In this document: positions 16,186 to 25,335 of the stretch, piece after piece
Layout of the letters: every line of letters starts with the position of its first letter
Position numbering within the stretch: the stretch's first letter is position 1
Assembly: GCF_002368295.1 (NCBI RefSeq)
Contig: NZ_AP018248.1
Location: 4,496,500-4,560,499, forward strand
Source of the DNA: Tolypothrix tenuis PCC 7101
Lineage (GTDB): Bacteria; Cyanobacteriota; Cyanobacteriia; Cyanobacteriales; Nostocaceae
Length of the DNA stretch: 64,000 bases
Direction: 5' to 3'
Notes under the pieces: generated by a model
What the model saw: the letters and a program-made list of their open reading frames with translations, nothing else
What the model was told of the DNA's origin: nothing
Database searches by the model: none
Made by a program: the position numbers and the translations under genes

Positions 16186-19128
16186 ATGGTCAACTTATCC
16201 GTTCGCGATTCCCAACAAAATCAGACACTGACTGAAGCTACAGACTGGAACGTTATTGAAACAGTCTTTGATCCCACCCAACTGCATCATAAAGAAACTG
16301 TTTTTACTATTAGTAATGGTTATTTAGGAACGAGGGGTACTTTTGAAGAAGGCTATCCCGGAGATTCCACGGCTACATTAATTAATGGCCTATACGATAA
16401 GGTTGTAATTTCCCATACAGAATTAGTTAATTGTCCCAGCTGGCTGCCCTTAGAGGTGCACGTGGCAGGCGATCGCTTTAGTATGGATAGTGGTGAAATT
16501 CTCAATTACGAACGCCGCCTAGATTTGCGTTTGGGGATACTGAGTCGTGATGTGCGCTGGCGTTCCCCCAAAGGACACACCTTAGATTTCCACTTTGAGC
16601 GTTTCACAAGTTTAGCAGATCAACATGTGTTAGCGATTCGCGCTCAGGTAACATCCATAGATTTTACAGGCGAAATTTCTTTTAGCGTAGGCTTAGATTC
16701 AGAACCCCAGACCCAAGGAGTCCCACACTGGAAAGTTTTGAATCAAGGTGGTGTTGAGCAAATTATTTGGTTGTATAACCAAACTCGCCACTCAGAAATT
16801 CAATTGGGAATGGCTACTAAGTTAGTGGTAGAAGGCGAAAATGCACCACCTGTATGCTTAGAGAATGCGAATACTGCCCCAACTTTAACCACAACCTTTC
16901 AAGCGACACCCGGTAAAGCTGCTACTGTCGAAAAGATTGTCACCGTCTTTACTTCCCGGGAAACAGACATTCCCATCGCTGCCGCGCTACAACGTTTAGC
17001 AGATGAACCCCGTTACGCAACTCTGTTGGCAGCACATATCGCCGCATGGGAGCAAGTATGGCAAGACAGTGACATAATCATTGAAGGCGATCGCTATGCT
17101 CAGTTAGTTGTCCGCTACAATCTCTTTCAAATATTAGCTGTTGCACCCCGCCACGATGACCGTGTAAGTATTCCACCCAAAACCCTCTCCGGTTTTGCCT
17201 ATCGTGGACATATATTTTGGGATACAGAAATTTTTATTCTTCCCTTTTTGACTTTAACCCAACCAGCCTTAGCCCGGAACTTACTGACCTATCGCTACCA
17301 TACTTTACCAGGTGCGCGACGCAAAGCCCAAGAAGCAGGATTTCAAGGCGCTATGTATGCTTGGGAAAGTGCCGATACAGGTGATGAAGTTACACCTCGC
17401 TGGGTACCCCATGCCAGTGGTAACGGTGAGTTAGTGCGGATTTGGTGTGGTGATATCGAAGTACATATCAACACTGATGTCGCTTATGCAGTTTGGCACT
17501 ATTGGCAAACCACATCAGATGATGATTGGATGCATGATTACGGTGCAGAAATTATCTTAGATACAGCCGTATTCTGGGAAAGCCGAGTTAATTGGAATGC
17601 CGAGCGTCAATCCTACGATATTTTAGATGTGATTGGCCCTGATGAAAATCACGATCGCGTCGATAATAACGCCTTCACCAATTTAATGGTGCGCTGGCAT
17701 TTACAATCAGCCTTAGCGCTTTGGGATTGGATGAAGCAAGCCTATCCAGAAAAATCTGCACAATTAGCCCAACAACTCAACTTAACCACAGAGCGTTTGC
17801 ATAAGTGGGCTGATATCCAAGAGCGTATATTTGTCAATCAGGATCAGTCAACTGGCTTAATTGAGCAATTTGAAGGATTTTATCAACTCGAAGAAATCAA
17901 CTTTGCCGATTACGAACCCCGTACCACATCTTTACAAGGTTTACTGGGAATTGAAGCCACCAGCCAAAAGCAAATTCTCAAACAGCCAGATGTTTTGATG
18001 CTGATTTATTTGTTAAGGGAACAGTATGACTACAAAACCTTAGCAACCAACTGGGATTACTACACCAAGCGCACCGACCATACCTATGGTTCCTCCCTAG
18101 GCCCAGCAATTCATGCCATCTTAGCTTGCGACCTCAACCAACCCACCCACGCCTATACACATTTTCTCCGTTCCGCATTGGTAGACTTGGAAGATGTCAG
18201 GCGGAATGCAGCCGAAGGAATTCACGCCGCCAGCGCGGGAGGAGTTTGGCAAGCAGTGGTATTTGGGTTTGCCGGCATTAAAATGACGGAATTTGGCCCA
18301 GTTGCTTCCCCACATTTACCTCCCACTTGGCAACGTTTAAAATTTAGGCTGCAATGGCGCAATCAGTGGTACGACTTCGACCTGCGACAAGAAACAGACA
18401 TGGAAATTGCTAACCAACCAGCAGATGAGAATTTGCCAAGTTCCCAGCCAGAAATTCAAGGCGTAATCTTTGATTTAGATGGTGTTTTAACTGATACGTC
18501 AGAATTACATTATTTAGGCTGGAAGCGAGTAGCCGATGAAGAAGGCATTCCCTTTGACCGCGAAGCCAACGACGCAATCAGGGGATTACCCAGAAGAGAA
18601 ACCCTCATGCAAATTTTAGGCGATCGCCCCGTGACTGAAGCCAAAATTCAGGAAATGATGGAGCGCAAAAACAACTACTTTTTGCAATTAATCGAGGAAA
18701 TCACTGCAGCCGATTTACTTCCCGGAGTTGAAAACCTCTTAAAGGAACTACGCGCAGCTGGGATTAAAGTTGCCTTAGGTTCATCCAGCAAAAATGCTCA
18801 AACCGTCATTCAACGCTTAGGTATCGGCAATAAATTTGATGCCATAGCCGATGGTTACAGCGTCTCCCAACCCAAACCCGCACCAGACCTCTTCCTATTT
18901 GCTGCCGAACAAATTGGTGTTGCACCAGCCAAATGTTTAGTTGTAGAAGATGCCAGTGCTGGCATTGAAGCAGCTAGGTCTGCTGGTATGTGGTCTGTAG
19001 GACTAGGGCCAGTAGAAAGATTAGGTATAGCTAATGTAGTCTTACCCAGTCTAGAAAAAATCAGCTGGCAAGACTTGCAACAGCAACTAGCCAACAACCA
19101 AAAGTCAGCCGTATTGCAAGAGGCGTAA
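16186..19128 (+). CDS. GH65 disaccharide phosphorylase fused to beta-phosphoglucomutase
   Basis: 980 residues in two parts. Residues 1 to about 730 form a glycoside hydrolase family 65 phosphorylase: an N-terminal beta-sandwich (NGYLGTRGTFEEGYPG), then the (alpha/alpha)6 barrel with HIFWDTEIFILPFL and VIGPDENHDRVDNNAFTN, in which Glu487 is the expected general acid. Residues about 757-970 form a HAD-family beta-phosphoglucomutase: FDLDGVLTDTSELH (nucleophile Asp763, acid/base Asp765), ALGSSSKNA and KPAPDLF. Phosphorolysis of an alpha-glucobiose (maltose, trehalose or kojibiose) would give beta-glucose 1-phosphate, which the second domain turns into glucose 6-phosphate. The fusion lets one chain channel the intermediate. 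The exact disaccharide cannot be decided from sequence alone. No sugar transporter is adjacent. Confidence 0.9.
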   Translation: MVNLSVRDSQQNQTLTEATDWNVIETVFDPTQLHHKETVFTISNGYLGTRGTFEEGYPGDSTATLINGLYDKVVISHTELVNCPSWLPLEVHVAGDRFSMDSGEILNYERRLDLRLGILSRDVRWRSPKGHTLDFHFERFTSLADQHVLAIRAQVTSIDFTGEISFSVGLDSEPQTQGVPHWKVLNQGGVEQIIWLYNQTRHSEIQLGMATKLVVEGENAPPVCLENANTAPTLTTTFQATPGKAATVEKIVTVFTSRETDIPIAAALQRLADEPRYATLLAAHIAAWEQVWQDSDIIIEGDRYAQLVVRYNLFQILAVAPRHDDRVSIPPKTLSGFAYRGHIFWDTEIFILPFLTLTQPALARNLLTYRYHTLPGARRKAQEAGFQGAMYAWESADTGDEVTPRWVPHASGNGELVRIWCGDIEVHINTDVAYAVWHYWQTTSDDDWMHDYGAEIILDTAVFWESRVNWNAERQSYDILDVIGPDENHDRVDNNAFTNLMVRWHLQSALALWDWMKQAYPEKSAQLAQQLNLTTERLHKWADIQERIFVNQDQSTGLIEQFEGFYQLEEINFADYEPRTTSLQGLLGIEATSQKQILKQPDVLMLIYLLREQYDYKTLATNWDYYTKRTDHTYGSSLGPAIHAILACDLNQPTHAYTHFLRSALVDLEDVRRNAAEGIHAASAGGVWQAVVFGFAGIKMTEFGPVASPHLPPTWQRLKFRLQWRNQWYDFDLRQETDMEIANQPADENLPSSQPEIQGVIFDLDGVLTDTSELHYLGWKRVADEEGIPFDREANDAIRGLPRRETLMQILGDRPVTEAKIQEMMERKNNYFLQLIEEITAADLLPGVENLLKELRAAGIKVALGSSSKNAQTVIQRLGIGNKFDAIADGYSVSQPKPAPDLFLFAAEQIGVAPAKCLVVEDASAGIEAARSAGMWSVGLGPVERLGIANVVLPSLEKISWQDLQQQLANNQKSAVLQEA

Positions 19129-19170
19129 GGGGGAAGGGGGAAAGGGTAAAGGTGAAAGGGTTAAAGGTTT
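19129..19170 (+). repeat. Purine-rich short repeat (GGGAAAGG type)
   Basis: A run of GGGGGAAAGGGTAAAGG-like units directly after the GH65 fusion gene. Similar runs occur near 22840-22880, 26620-26660 (opposite sense) and 26942-27000. Confidence 0.6.
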
Positions 19171-19256
19171 TTTCCCTTCGCCCAACTTGATTGAGACACT
19201 GCCCAATAAATATTAAGCAGCCCCCGCTTTACACCAAATTCCTCTTTTCTCATTTC

Positions 19257-19285
19257 ATCCCACTCTTAGTAAAGAGTGGGATTTC
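19257..19285 (+). terminator. Intrinsic terminator
   Basis: ATCCCACTCTT (19257-19267) pairs perfectly with AAGAGTGGGAT (19272-19282) around a 4-base loop, followed by Ts. It probably ends the GH65 transcript. Confidence 0.75.
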
Positions 19286-19456
19286 CCTTATATATCAACA
19301 GTTTCCCCCTTTTTATCCCAATGCCCAATGCCCCATCCCCCATGCCCATTATTAAGCAATGTAACAATATTGCCGTCAAAACGTTTTGCTGTCTTGACAA
19401 CCCCAAAGAGAACCGATAACGTTATATACATACCCGGGTAAGGCCGCCAAAGAGTT

Positions 19457-19804
19457 ATGCAAACTAAGCAAAAGGTTACTTTATATTTGTCGCCAGAACT
19501 GCACAGGAAATTGAAGATTCGATCAGCAGTAGATTCTGAACCAATGTCAGAACTTGCCGAGCGTGCTTTATTTTTCTACTTATCTAATTCTGAATTAGTT
19601 GAAGAAGTAGAAGCTTCTGTTTATGGCAGAACTCACAGAGTATATTCTTGTCCCAACTGTGAAAGTTCCCTGGTGCTACGTGATGGAGAGCTGATTACTT
19701 TAGGAAGTCAACCAGGAGTAATTGGTCAAGAATCCATCTCCATTGATGAAATGGATGAAGCTAAAACCCATCCCCAGGATGAGGAAGAGTTAGTCCCCTG
19801 TTAG
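19457..19804 (+). CDS. Small ribbon-helix-helix-like protein with a CPxC zinc-ribbon-like segment
   Basis: 115 residues. Residues 1-50 (QKVTLYLSPELHRKLKIRSA, then MSELAERALFFYL) have the beta strand plus two helices of RHH DNA-binding proteins. Residues 60-85 contain YSCPNCESSLVLRDGE, a half zinc-ribbon. The C-terminus is acidic (DEMDEAKTHPQDEEELVPC) and ends in Cys. It lies 96 bases before ycf46 in the same direction and may be co-transcribed. The function is unknown; a small regulator is the most reasonable guess. Confidence 0.65.
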   Translation: MQTKQKVTLYLSPELHRKLKIRSAVDSEPMSELAERALFFYLSNSELVEEVEASVYGRTHRVYSCPNCESSLVLRDGELITLGSQPGVIGQESISIDEMDEAKTHPQDEEELVPC

Positions 19805-19900
19805 ATATGAATTATGAATAGCTAAATTCATAATTCATTCGGTTGTCGTCACCAAAAAAACGATGTCTGTACTGTACTTAGGTCTCAAGTAGGTCGATGT

Positions 19901-21421
19901 ATGAAAGAAGAGCTCAATATTCTAATTCAAGCTCAATACCCTTTAATCTACCTTGTGACCTCCGAGGAAGAGCGGGCCGAGCAATCAATCTCCACCATCG
20001 CCCAGTTGTTAAAGCCTCAACGCCGAGTATTTGTTTGGACAGTAACTCACGGCATCGTGGAGTATGGTCAACCCCGGAATGTCACCCAGCATAATACTGT
20101 TTCTCCTGAAGCAGCAATTGAGTGGATTATCCGGCATAAAGAACCTGGTATTTTTATTCTTAAAGATTTACATCCTTTTATAGATGCGCCTGCAACAACT
20201 AGATCGTTAAGAGATGCGATCGCAAGTTTTAAAGGCGCGCATAATATACCGAAAAACATTATTTTAATGTCGCCCGTCCAGCAAGTGCCTATCGAACTGG
20301 AAAAAGAAGTTGTAGTTCTCGACTTCCAATTGCCAGACATGGCCGAGCTGAACAAAGTTTTAACTCACCATTTAGATCAAAATCGTGGGCGCAGGCTAAC
20401 AACAGAGGCGAGAGAAAAGCTTCTTAGAGCCGCCTTGGGTTTAACCAAAGATGAAGCCGAAAAAGTCTATCGCAAGGCACAGGTAACTACAGGGCGTTTG
20501 ACAGAAGATGAAGTAGATATAGTTTTATCGGAGAAGAAGCAACTAATTCGGCGCAATGGTATATTAGAATACATCGAGGAAGATGAAACCATTGAAGCTG
20601 TAGGTGGCTTAGAAGAGTTGAAAAAGTGGCTTAAGCAACGCTCTAATGCTTTCACAGAAAAAGCTAGAGAGTATGGTCTACCTCAACCTAAAGGGATGTT
20701 AATTCTAGGTGTTCCTGGTTGTGGAAAGTCGTTAATTGCTAAAACTACTTCCAGACTTTGGGGGTTACCAATATTACGTCTAGATATGGGTAGAGTTTAC
20801 GACGGCTCAATGGTGGGTCGAAGTGAAGCCAACCTGCGTAATGCCCTCAAAACAGCAGAATCAATTTCTCCCACGATTCTGTTCATTGACGAGTTAGATA
20901 AATCCTTTGCTGGTAGTGCTGGTTCTGGTGATTCAGACGGTGGTACTTCTAGCCGGATCTTCGGCTCATTCTTGACCTGGATGCAAGAAAAGAAATCTCC
21001 TGTGTTCGTGATGGCAACCGCTAACAGAGTGGAAAGATTGCCTGGAGAGTTCTTAAGAAAAGGTCGTTTTGATGAAATTTTCTTTGTGGATCTGCCCACA
21101 CCTGAAGAACGGGAAGATATATATAATATTCACCTAACAAAGCGTCGTGAAGACATCACTAGATTTGATCTAGGACAACTAGCTAAGATGTCCGACGGCT
21201 TTTCTGGGGCAGAAATTGAACAAGCGATCGTTGCGGCAATGTACGAAGCTTTTGCCCAAGAACGCGAGTTCACCCAACTAGATATTATTGCTGCACTAAA
21301 GGCAACCCTGCCGCTGTCTCGTACTATGCAAGAACAGGTCACAGCGTTGAGAGACTGGGCCAGACAGCGCGCCAGACCCGCAGCATCCTCCGTTGCTGAA
21401 TATCAGCGAATGGAGTTCTAA
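19901..21421 (+). CDS. ycf46: Ycf46-like AAA ATPase
   Basis: 506 residues, the normal Ycf46 length. The N-terminal ~240 residues are the Ycf46-specific region (NILIQAQYPLIYLVTSEEER). The AAA domain follows: Walker A GVPGCGKSLIAKT at about residue 270, Walker B ILFIDELDKSF at about 329, sensor-1 in VMATANRVERLPGEF and the arginine finger in RKGRFDEIFF. The protein is conserved across cyanobacteria and red-algal plastids and has been linked to inorganic carbon use and photosynthesis in Synechocystis. It probably acts as a hexameric remodeller in the cytoplasm. The small RHH protein precedes it and ycf35 follows, another plastid-shared gene. Confidence 0.93.
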   Translation: MKEELNILIQAQYPLIYLVTSEEERAEQSISTIAQLLKPQRRVFVWTVTHGIVEYGQPRNVTQHNTVSPEAAIEWIIRHKEPGIFILKDLHPFIDAPATTRSLRDAIASFKGAHNIPKNIILMSPVQQVPIELEKEVVVLDFQLPDMAELNKVLTHHLDQNRGRRLTTEAREKLLRAALGLTKDEAEKVYRKAQVTTGRLTEDEVDIVLSEKKQLIRRNGILEYIEEDETIEAVGGLEELKKWLKQRSNAFTEKAREYGLPQPKGMLILGVPGCGKSLIAKTTSRLWGLPILRLDMGRVYDGSMVGRSEANLRNALKTAESISPTILFIDELDKSFAGSAGSGDSDGGTSSRIFGSFLTWMQEKKSPVFVMATANRVERLPGEFLRKGRFDEIFFVDLPTPEEREDIYNIHLTKRREDITRFDLGQLAKMSDGFSGAEIEQAIVAAMYEAFAQEREFTQLDIIAALKATLPLSRTMQEQVTALRDWARQRARPAASSVAEYQRMEF

Positions 21422-21451
21422 AAGCTTTCTCCTGCTAACCCAGGGGGAAAG

Positions 21452-21520
21452 GCTAGCATTTACTGCTAGCAGTTGATAGAAAAAAAGCCGCTTCTCATTT
21501 AAGTGCGGCTTCCCCAAAAA
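21452..21520 (+). terminator. Two hairpins after ycf46
   Basis: GCTAGCA/TGCTAGC (21452-21458 with 21464-21470) is followed by AAGCCGC/GCGGCTT (21485-21491 with 21505-21511). The second is flanked by an A-run and followed by CCCC and As, so termination may be partial. ycf35 follows. Confidence 0.6.
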
Positions 21521-21567
21521 CAAACCGTTGTCGTTGTTCTCAATCTTCTCTATTGGAGGAAACCCAA

Positions 21568-21918
21568 ATGTCTCACTTTAGCACTCTTCGCACCAAGATC
21601 ACCGATGCAGAAATCCTCAAAGCATCCTTGCGCGACCTGGGTATCAGCGTAAAGACTGAAGCTGATGTTCGTGGTTATAACGGTCAGCGCGTCCGTTCCG
21701 ACATCGTTGCTGTGCTGGAAGGCGAATATGACCTAGGTTGGTCTCGCAACAGTGATGGTTCCTTTGACCTCATCGCTGACTTGTGGGGTGTTGCTAAGAA
21801 GCACAACCAAACTGAGTTAATCAACTCCATTAACCAAAAGTATGCTGTTAACAAGACCTTGGCTGAAGTAAAACAGCGCGGTCTACAAAACGCCAATGTG
21901 AAGTTGGTATTGCAATAA
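21568..21918 (+). CDS. ycf35: Ycf35 (DUF1257) protein
   Basis: 116 residues from ATG 21568. A very good ribosome binding site, TTGGAGGAAA, lies at 21554-21563; a TTG start inside that site is unlikely. The sequence MSHFSTLRTKITDAEIL, then DLGWSRNSDGSFDLIADLWG, is characteristic of Ycf35, a small soluble protein conserved in cyanobacteria and red-algal plastids with no firmly established function. It stands alone between terminators. The codon use and strong RBS suggest good expression. Confidence 0.93.
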   Translation: MSHFSTLRTKITDAEILKASLRDLGISVKTEADVRGYNGQRVRSDIVAVLEGEYDLGWSRNSDGSFDLIADLWGVAKKHNQTELINSINQKYAVNKTLAEVKQRGLQNANVKLVLQ

Positions 21919-21947
21919 CAATTTCTCTGCGCGTTCCCAAAGCTGAA

Positions 21948-22021
21948 CGGGTTAACCATGTTCCTAGCGGTTAGCCCGCTTTTTTATCGGGATTGAGATT
22001 TATCTCTCAGTCCCGATTTTT
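21948..22021 (+). terminator. Tandem intrinsic terminators after ycf35
   Basis: The first hairpin is CGGGTTAACC/GGTTAGCCCG (21948-21957 and 21969-21978, one G-T pair) followed by CTTTTTT. The second is ATCGGGA...TCCCGAT (21986-21992 and 22011-22017) with an inner TGAGA/TCTCA extension, followed by TTTTT. Two strong terminators in a row fit a highly expressed ycf35. Confidence 0.85.
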
Positions 22022-22030
22022 GCTGTTCGG

Positions 22031-22174
22031 GTGGAATTTGGTAAACAGGAAAACGACAACACGGCCATCTATGTGGTGATGAATGGTGGAATGTTTTTAC
22101 CTCCGCCCACAGGGATTGTATCGGCAAATGTTGTGCGCTTGGAAGTAGGAAAAGTTGGTTATCCCTTGGGTTGA
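22031..22174 (+). other. Possible coding remnant (48 codons, open frame)
   Basis: The frame reads VEFGKQENDNTAIYVVMNGG... and ends in ...VGYPLG-stop at 22174, just overlapping the start of the ABM gene. It has protein-like composition but no good start, and it follows two terminators. It may be the tail of a decayed gene. I do not recognise it. Confidence 0.25.
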
Positions 22175-22176
22175 AA

Positions 22177-22731
22177 ATGCAAATACAACAAGAAGAGCAA
22201 TTTGTCACCGTAGTCATTTCACAACTGGTTAAGCCAGGATGCGAACAAGATTACGAGATTTGGATGAAAGAAATTATCGGTGCAGCCAAAACCTATTTTG
22301 GCTATTTGGGCACAAATTTGATTCGTCCCCAACCAGGTGGAAGACCAGAATATGTGATTATCCTGCGGTTTAACAACTATGAAAACTTAAAAGCCTGGAT
22401 GACATCACGCGATCGCGAATATTGGTTAAAGAAAGGCAAACATTTAGTAGAATCTGAACCTCATGTTCAAGAAATTTGTGGTTTGGAAGCTTGGTTTTCT
22501 CTACCTGGTCAACCGTTAAAAACTCCACCTCGCTATAAAATGGCATTGCTAACTTGGGGATCTGTATTTGTGTTGATTAATTTGTTGAATACTTTCTTAG
22601 TCCCCCTGATTCGCGGCTTACCACCTTTGATGATTTCGCTGGTGATCACCGTAACTATGGTTTTACTGTTGACCTACGTTGTGATGCCGAGAGTTAGCCG
22701 TTTGTTTAGTAAGTGGCTGTATGCCAAGTAA
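22177..22731 (+). CDS. Antibiotic biosynthesis monooxygenase (ABM)-type domain with C-terminal membrane anchor
   Basis: 184 residues from ATG 22177; a TTG two codons earlier is possible. Residues 1 to about 105 are an ABM ferredoxin-like domain (FVTVVISQLVKPGCEQDYEIWMKE, then YVIILRFNNYENLKAWMTS). Two hydrophobic segments follow (ALLTWGSVFVLINLLNTFLV and a second at 625-680 nt of the gene). This architecture is widespread in cyanobacteria and annotated as uncharacterised membrane protein. It may bind or oxidise a small aromatic or quinone at the membrane, but no substrate is indicated. Confidence 0.8.
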   Translation: MQIQQEEQFVTVVISQLVKPGCEQDYEIWMKEIIGAAKTYFGYLGTNLIRPQPGGRPEYVIILRFNNYENLKAWMTSRDREYWLKKGKHLVESEPHVQEICGLEAWFSLPGQPLKTPPRYKMALLTWGSVFVLINLLNTFLVPLIRGLPPLMISLVITVTMVLLLTYVVMPRVSRLFSKWLYAK

Positions 22732-22840
22732 ATAGCATAAAGCAGAGAACAAGCAAGAATCATGAAAATCCTGCCTCAATACTGAATCACGAGTCTCTAA
22801 ATTTCAAACATTTTAACCAACAGCGAACTCAATATTTATT

Positions 22841-22880
22841 GGTGAAAGGGAAAAGGGGAAAGGGAAAAGGGGCAAGAAAA
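22841..22880 (+). repeat. Purine-rich short repeat (GGGAAAAGG type)
   Basis: Tandem GGGAAAAGG-like units lie in the gap between the ABM gene and the leftward GHL10 gene. They belong to the same family as 19129-19170. Confidence 0.55.
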
Positions 22881-22953
22881 CACCTTTAACCTTTACCCCT
22901 TCAGCTTTTCCCCAAACCAAAATTAAGAGTTGACAATCCTTAACCGAGCAGTA

Positions 22954-25158
22954 TCAAGTACGACTACGAAAACCCTGTTGTCCGTTAACTGGATCGAGTA
23001 GGACATCGTATTTATCAAAAAATCCCATCCCACTATTTACTAATACAGGATTTTCCGCCTTTGCAGAGACATTGAGGTTCCATACATTAATGCCATCACG
23101 GTTTCCTGGTGTGACGCTGTAGTCAAAAACTCCAGGGATTCCTACTTTCAGCGCATTTTCTGGGCGTAACCTGCCAGGTTTGAGTTTACCCATTAAAGCA
23201 GCAGATTTAACTTCGGTAAAACCGCTGTTGCTTCCACTATCAACAACCATTTTTGCGTTACAGGTATTTTTCAAGGAAGTACCGGAGATAGTTACACAAA
23301 CACCATTCAGCAGAGAATCCCACCTGTTACCGGGTATATCATTAATTGCAGGTTGCGGGCTTAAGGATACCATCTTGAAAGCATTTTGATTATTGGCTGT
23401 TAAACCCAGGATGAGACTAGCTTTATTGCTACTACTAGTAATAATCAAGCCATTACTCAGGTTTCCTGGTAGTTTTCGCAAAGGGTTATAAGGAAGTGAC
23501 TTTTCTGAATAGTTGACACCAATAATACCGGAGAACGGTGTACCACTTTTTGCAGAGCAATTAGGCTTTTGGGGGAGACATTGGCGGCTAGTAACAATCT
23601 GCACAGGAACAGGTTCGTCTGTGGAAATTAGACCAATCTGCATAGTGGCGTAAACTAATTCTCCTTCTAGGACAGTACCGTCACTTAAAACTTCTTTGAT
23701 AATTTGACCTGTTTTGTTGATAGGAGCATTGCCTAAAAATTCTTTCGGAACTCTTAAACCAGCCGAGCCTGTATCTAATAAAACCCGTTTTGGCTGACCA
23801 CCTGCGATCGCTAATTCCATAAAATAGCCGCGCGATCGCTGACCGACTGAACCTTTAGCATATAAAGGAACTGATATGGTATTAAAAGTAGGTTTACGGG
23901 CTGTAAATTGCAAGCGATCGCGCACAGCCGGATTCGCAAACACTTCTTGAAATCCAGCTTGGCGCTGTGCGGCTGGTTCTTGTCCATAGTCCCACAGGCT
24001 TTCGTAATAGAAGAAAGTCACACCTAAACCTTGTTGTTGAGCCGCCCGCACTTGAGATTGAATTTGTTGGATGGAAACAGGGCGATTTCTCAACCCAGCC
24101 ATGATTCCTACACCTGTGGGGATGATTTGTTTGGTTTCGATGAGTTCTGGGCTGGTGAGTTTACTGTTAAAACTGTCCAAATCATTCCGGTAAAGCTGGA
24201 CAATCAACTCATCTACAGCACCCAAGCGTACCCAGGTGAGCCAGTCTTGCAATTGATATTTATAAGCAAAATCGTAGTAATTGGGAGATACAGAGAAAAT
24301 TGCATTGGGTTTTTTGGCTTTCACAGCTCGGTTTAACTGGAACATAAAGGCTGTGATTTTATCTGTACGCCATTGCTTCCATGCTTGAGCGTGAGGATTT
24401 GGTGGTGGAGGGCTGCCAGTTTCTTGAGTATATAGGTTAATTGTGTACTTGTCGTAGCCAAAATCAACCGGTAAACTCATGTGGTCGTCAAATTGAATGC
24501 CATCAGCATCATATTGAGTGATGATTTCTAAGACGAGGTCAGTAATAAACTTTTGGACTTCTGGGTGAAAGGGATTCAGCCAAGCCACTTCACCCGCAGC
24601 GCTAATAGAAGTTTGGGTTCCATCCTGCTTTTGCGTCAGCCAATCGGGATGGTTGGATGCGAGTTCGGAAGTCAGGGGAGCCATAAAGCCAAACTCAAAC
24701 CAAGGGATGGCGAGTACTCCTTGACGACGGGCTTGAGCAACGATGTCTGCAATGATGTCTTGGCCTTCTTTTCCTTTGAAGTAAAAGGGGATACCAGCGC
24801 GTTGTGCTACAGCACTGGGATACTTGGTATAGCCATCATTCCAGACTAAGGGATAAATGGTGTTAAAGTTCAAGCTGCGGAGTTGACCAATAGTCTCTTG
24901 AAGTTTAGCGCGATCGCTCAAAATCTCAAAGTCATTATTCGTCATCCAAACCCCGCGAATTTCCGTAGCAGGTACTTGTGATACCTGAGCGGTTGCAGGG
25001 GTTAGGTTATGTAGGAGTAAGACTGTAGCAAATGATATTGCACATATTAATGGGAAAAGGCGCTTAATTGAGCGCAAACCCTTATTAAATAAAGGAAATT
25101 GTCTAAAGATGGATATGATTTTAGTGAGCATAATTGTAATTTTTATACTTCTGAACAT
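22954..25158 (-). CDS. Secreted GHL10 (DUF187) glycosyl-hydrolase-like protein fused to an aspartic-protease-like domain
   Basis: 734 residues. An N-terminal hydrophobic segment after a basic stretch (LFPLICAISFATVLLLHNLTPATA, about residues 34-58) is a signal peptide or anchor. Residues about 65-430 form a glycosyl-hydrolase-like 10 TIM barrel (EIRGVWMTNNDF, FNTIYPLVWNDGYTKYPS, WFEFGFMAP, DADGIQFDDHMSLP, FSVSPNYYDF). Residues about 445-734 resemble a pepsin/retropepsin fold with two Asp motifs, VLLDTGSAGLRVP and MVVDSGSNSGFTEV. GHL10 proteins act on cell-wall or extracellular polysaccharides; the second half is unusual and may be a protease or a non-catalytic binding domain. The start could be at the second Met of the N-terminus (MLTKIISIF). 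Confidence 0.82.
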   Translation of the reverse strand: MFRSIKITIMLTKIISIFRQFPLFNKGLRSIKRLFPLICAISFATVLLLHNLTPATAQVSQVPATEIRGVWMTNNDFEILSDRAKLQETIGQLRSLNFNTIYPLVWNDGYTKYPSAVAQRAGIPFYFKGKEGQDIIADIVAQARRQGVLAIPWFEFGFMAPLTSELASNHPDWLTQKQDGTQTSISAAGEVAWLNPFHPEVQKFITDLVLEIITQYDADGIQFDDHMSLPVDFGYDKYTINLYTQETGSPPPPNPHAQAWKQWRTDKITAFMFQLNRAVKAKKPNAIFSVSPNYYDFAYKYQLQDWLTWVRLGAVDELIVQLYRNDLDSFNSKLTSPELIETKQIIPTGVGIMAGLRNRPVSIQQIQSQVRAAQQQGLGVTFFYYESLWDYGQEPAAQRQAGFQEVFANPAVRDRLQFTARKPTFNTISVPLYAKGSVGQRSRGYFMELAIAGGQPKRVLLDTGSAGLRVPKEFLGNAPINKTGQIIKEVLSDGTVLEGELVYATMQIGLISTDEPVPVQIVTSRQCLPQKPNCSAKSGTPFSGIIGVNYSEKSLPYNPLRKLPGNLSNGLIITSSSNKASLILGLTANNQNAFKMVSLSPQPAINDIPGNRWDSLLNGVCVTISGTSLKNTCNAKMVVDSGSNSGFTEVKSAALMGKLKPGRLRPENALKVGIPGVFDYSVTPGNRDGINVWNLNVSAKAENPVLVNSGMGFFDKYDVLLDPVNGQQGFRSRT

Positions 25159-25335
25159 AAATTGGTTGCCATTACTCCCTACATATTTATGCTGAAAATT
25201 GAAGTTAATTTATAACAGTCCATATAATACAAACATAAAATTACTGCACCAGTAAAACTGATGCAGATTGATCTGAGTGAGATAATAGACGCAAATCAGA
25301 AGGATTAGTGCCAAAATCTGATATCTTGTCAGAGT

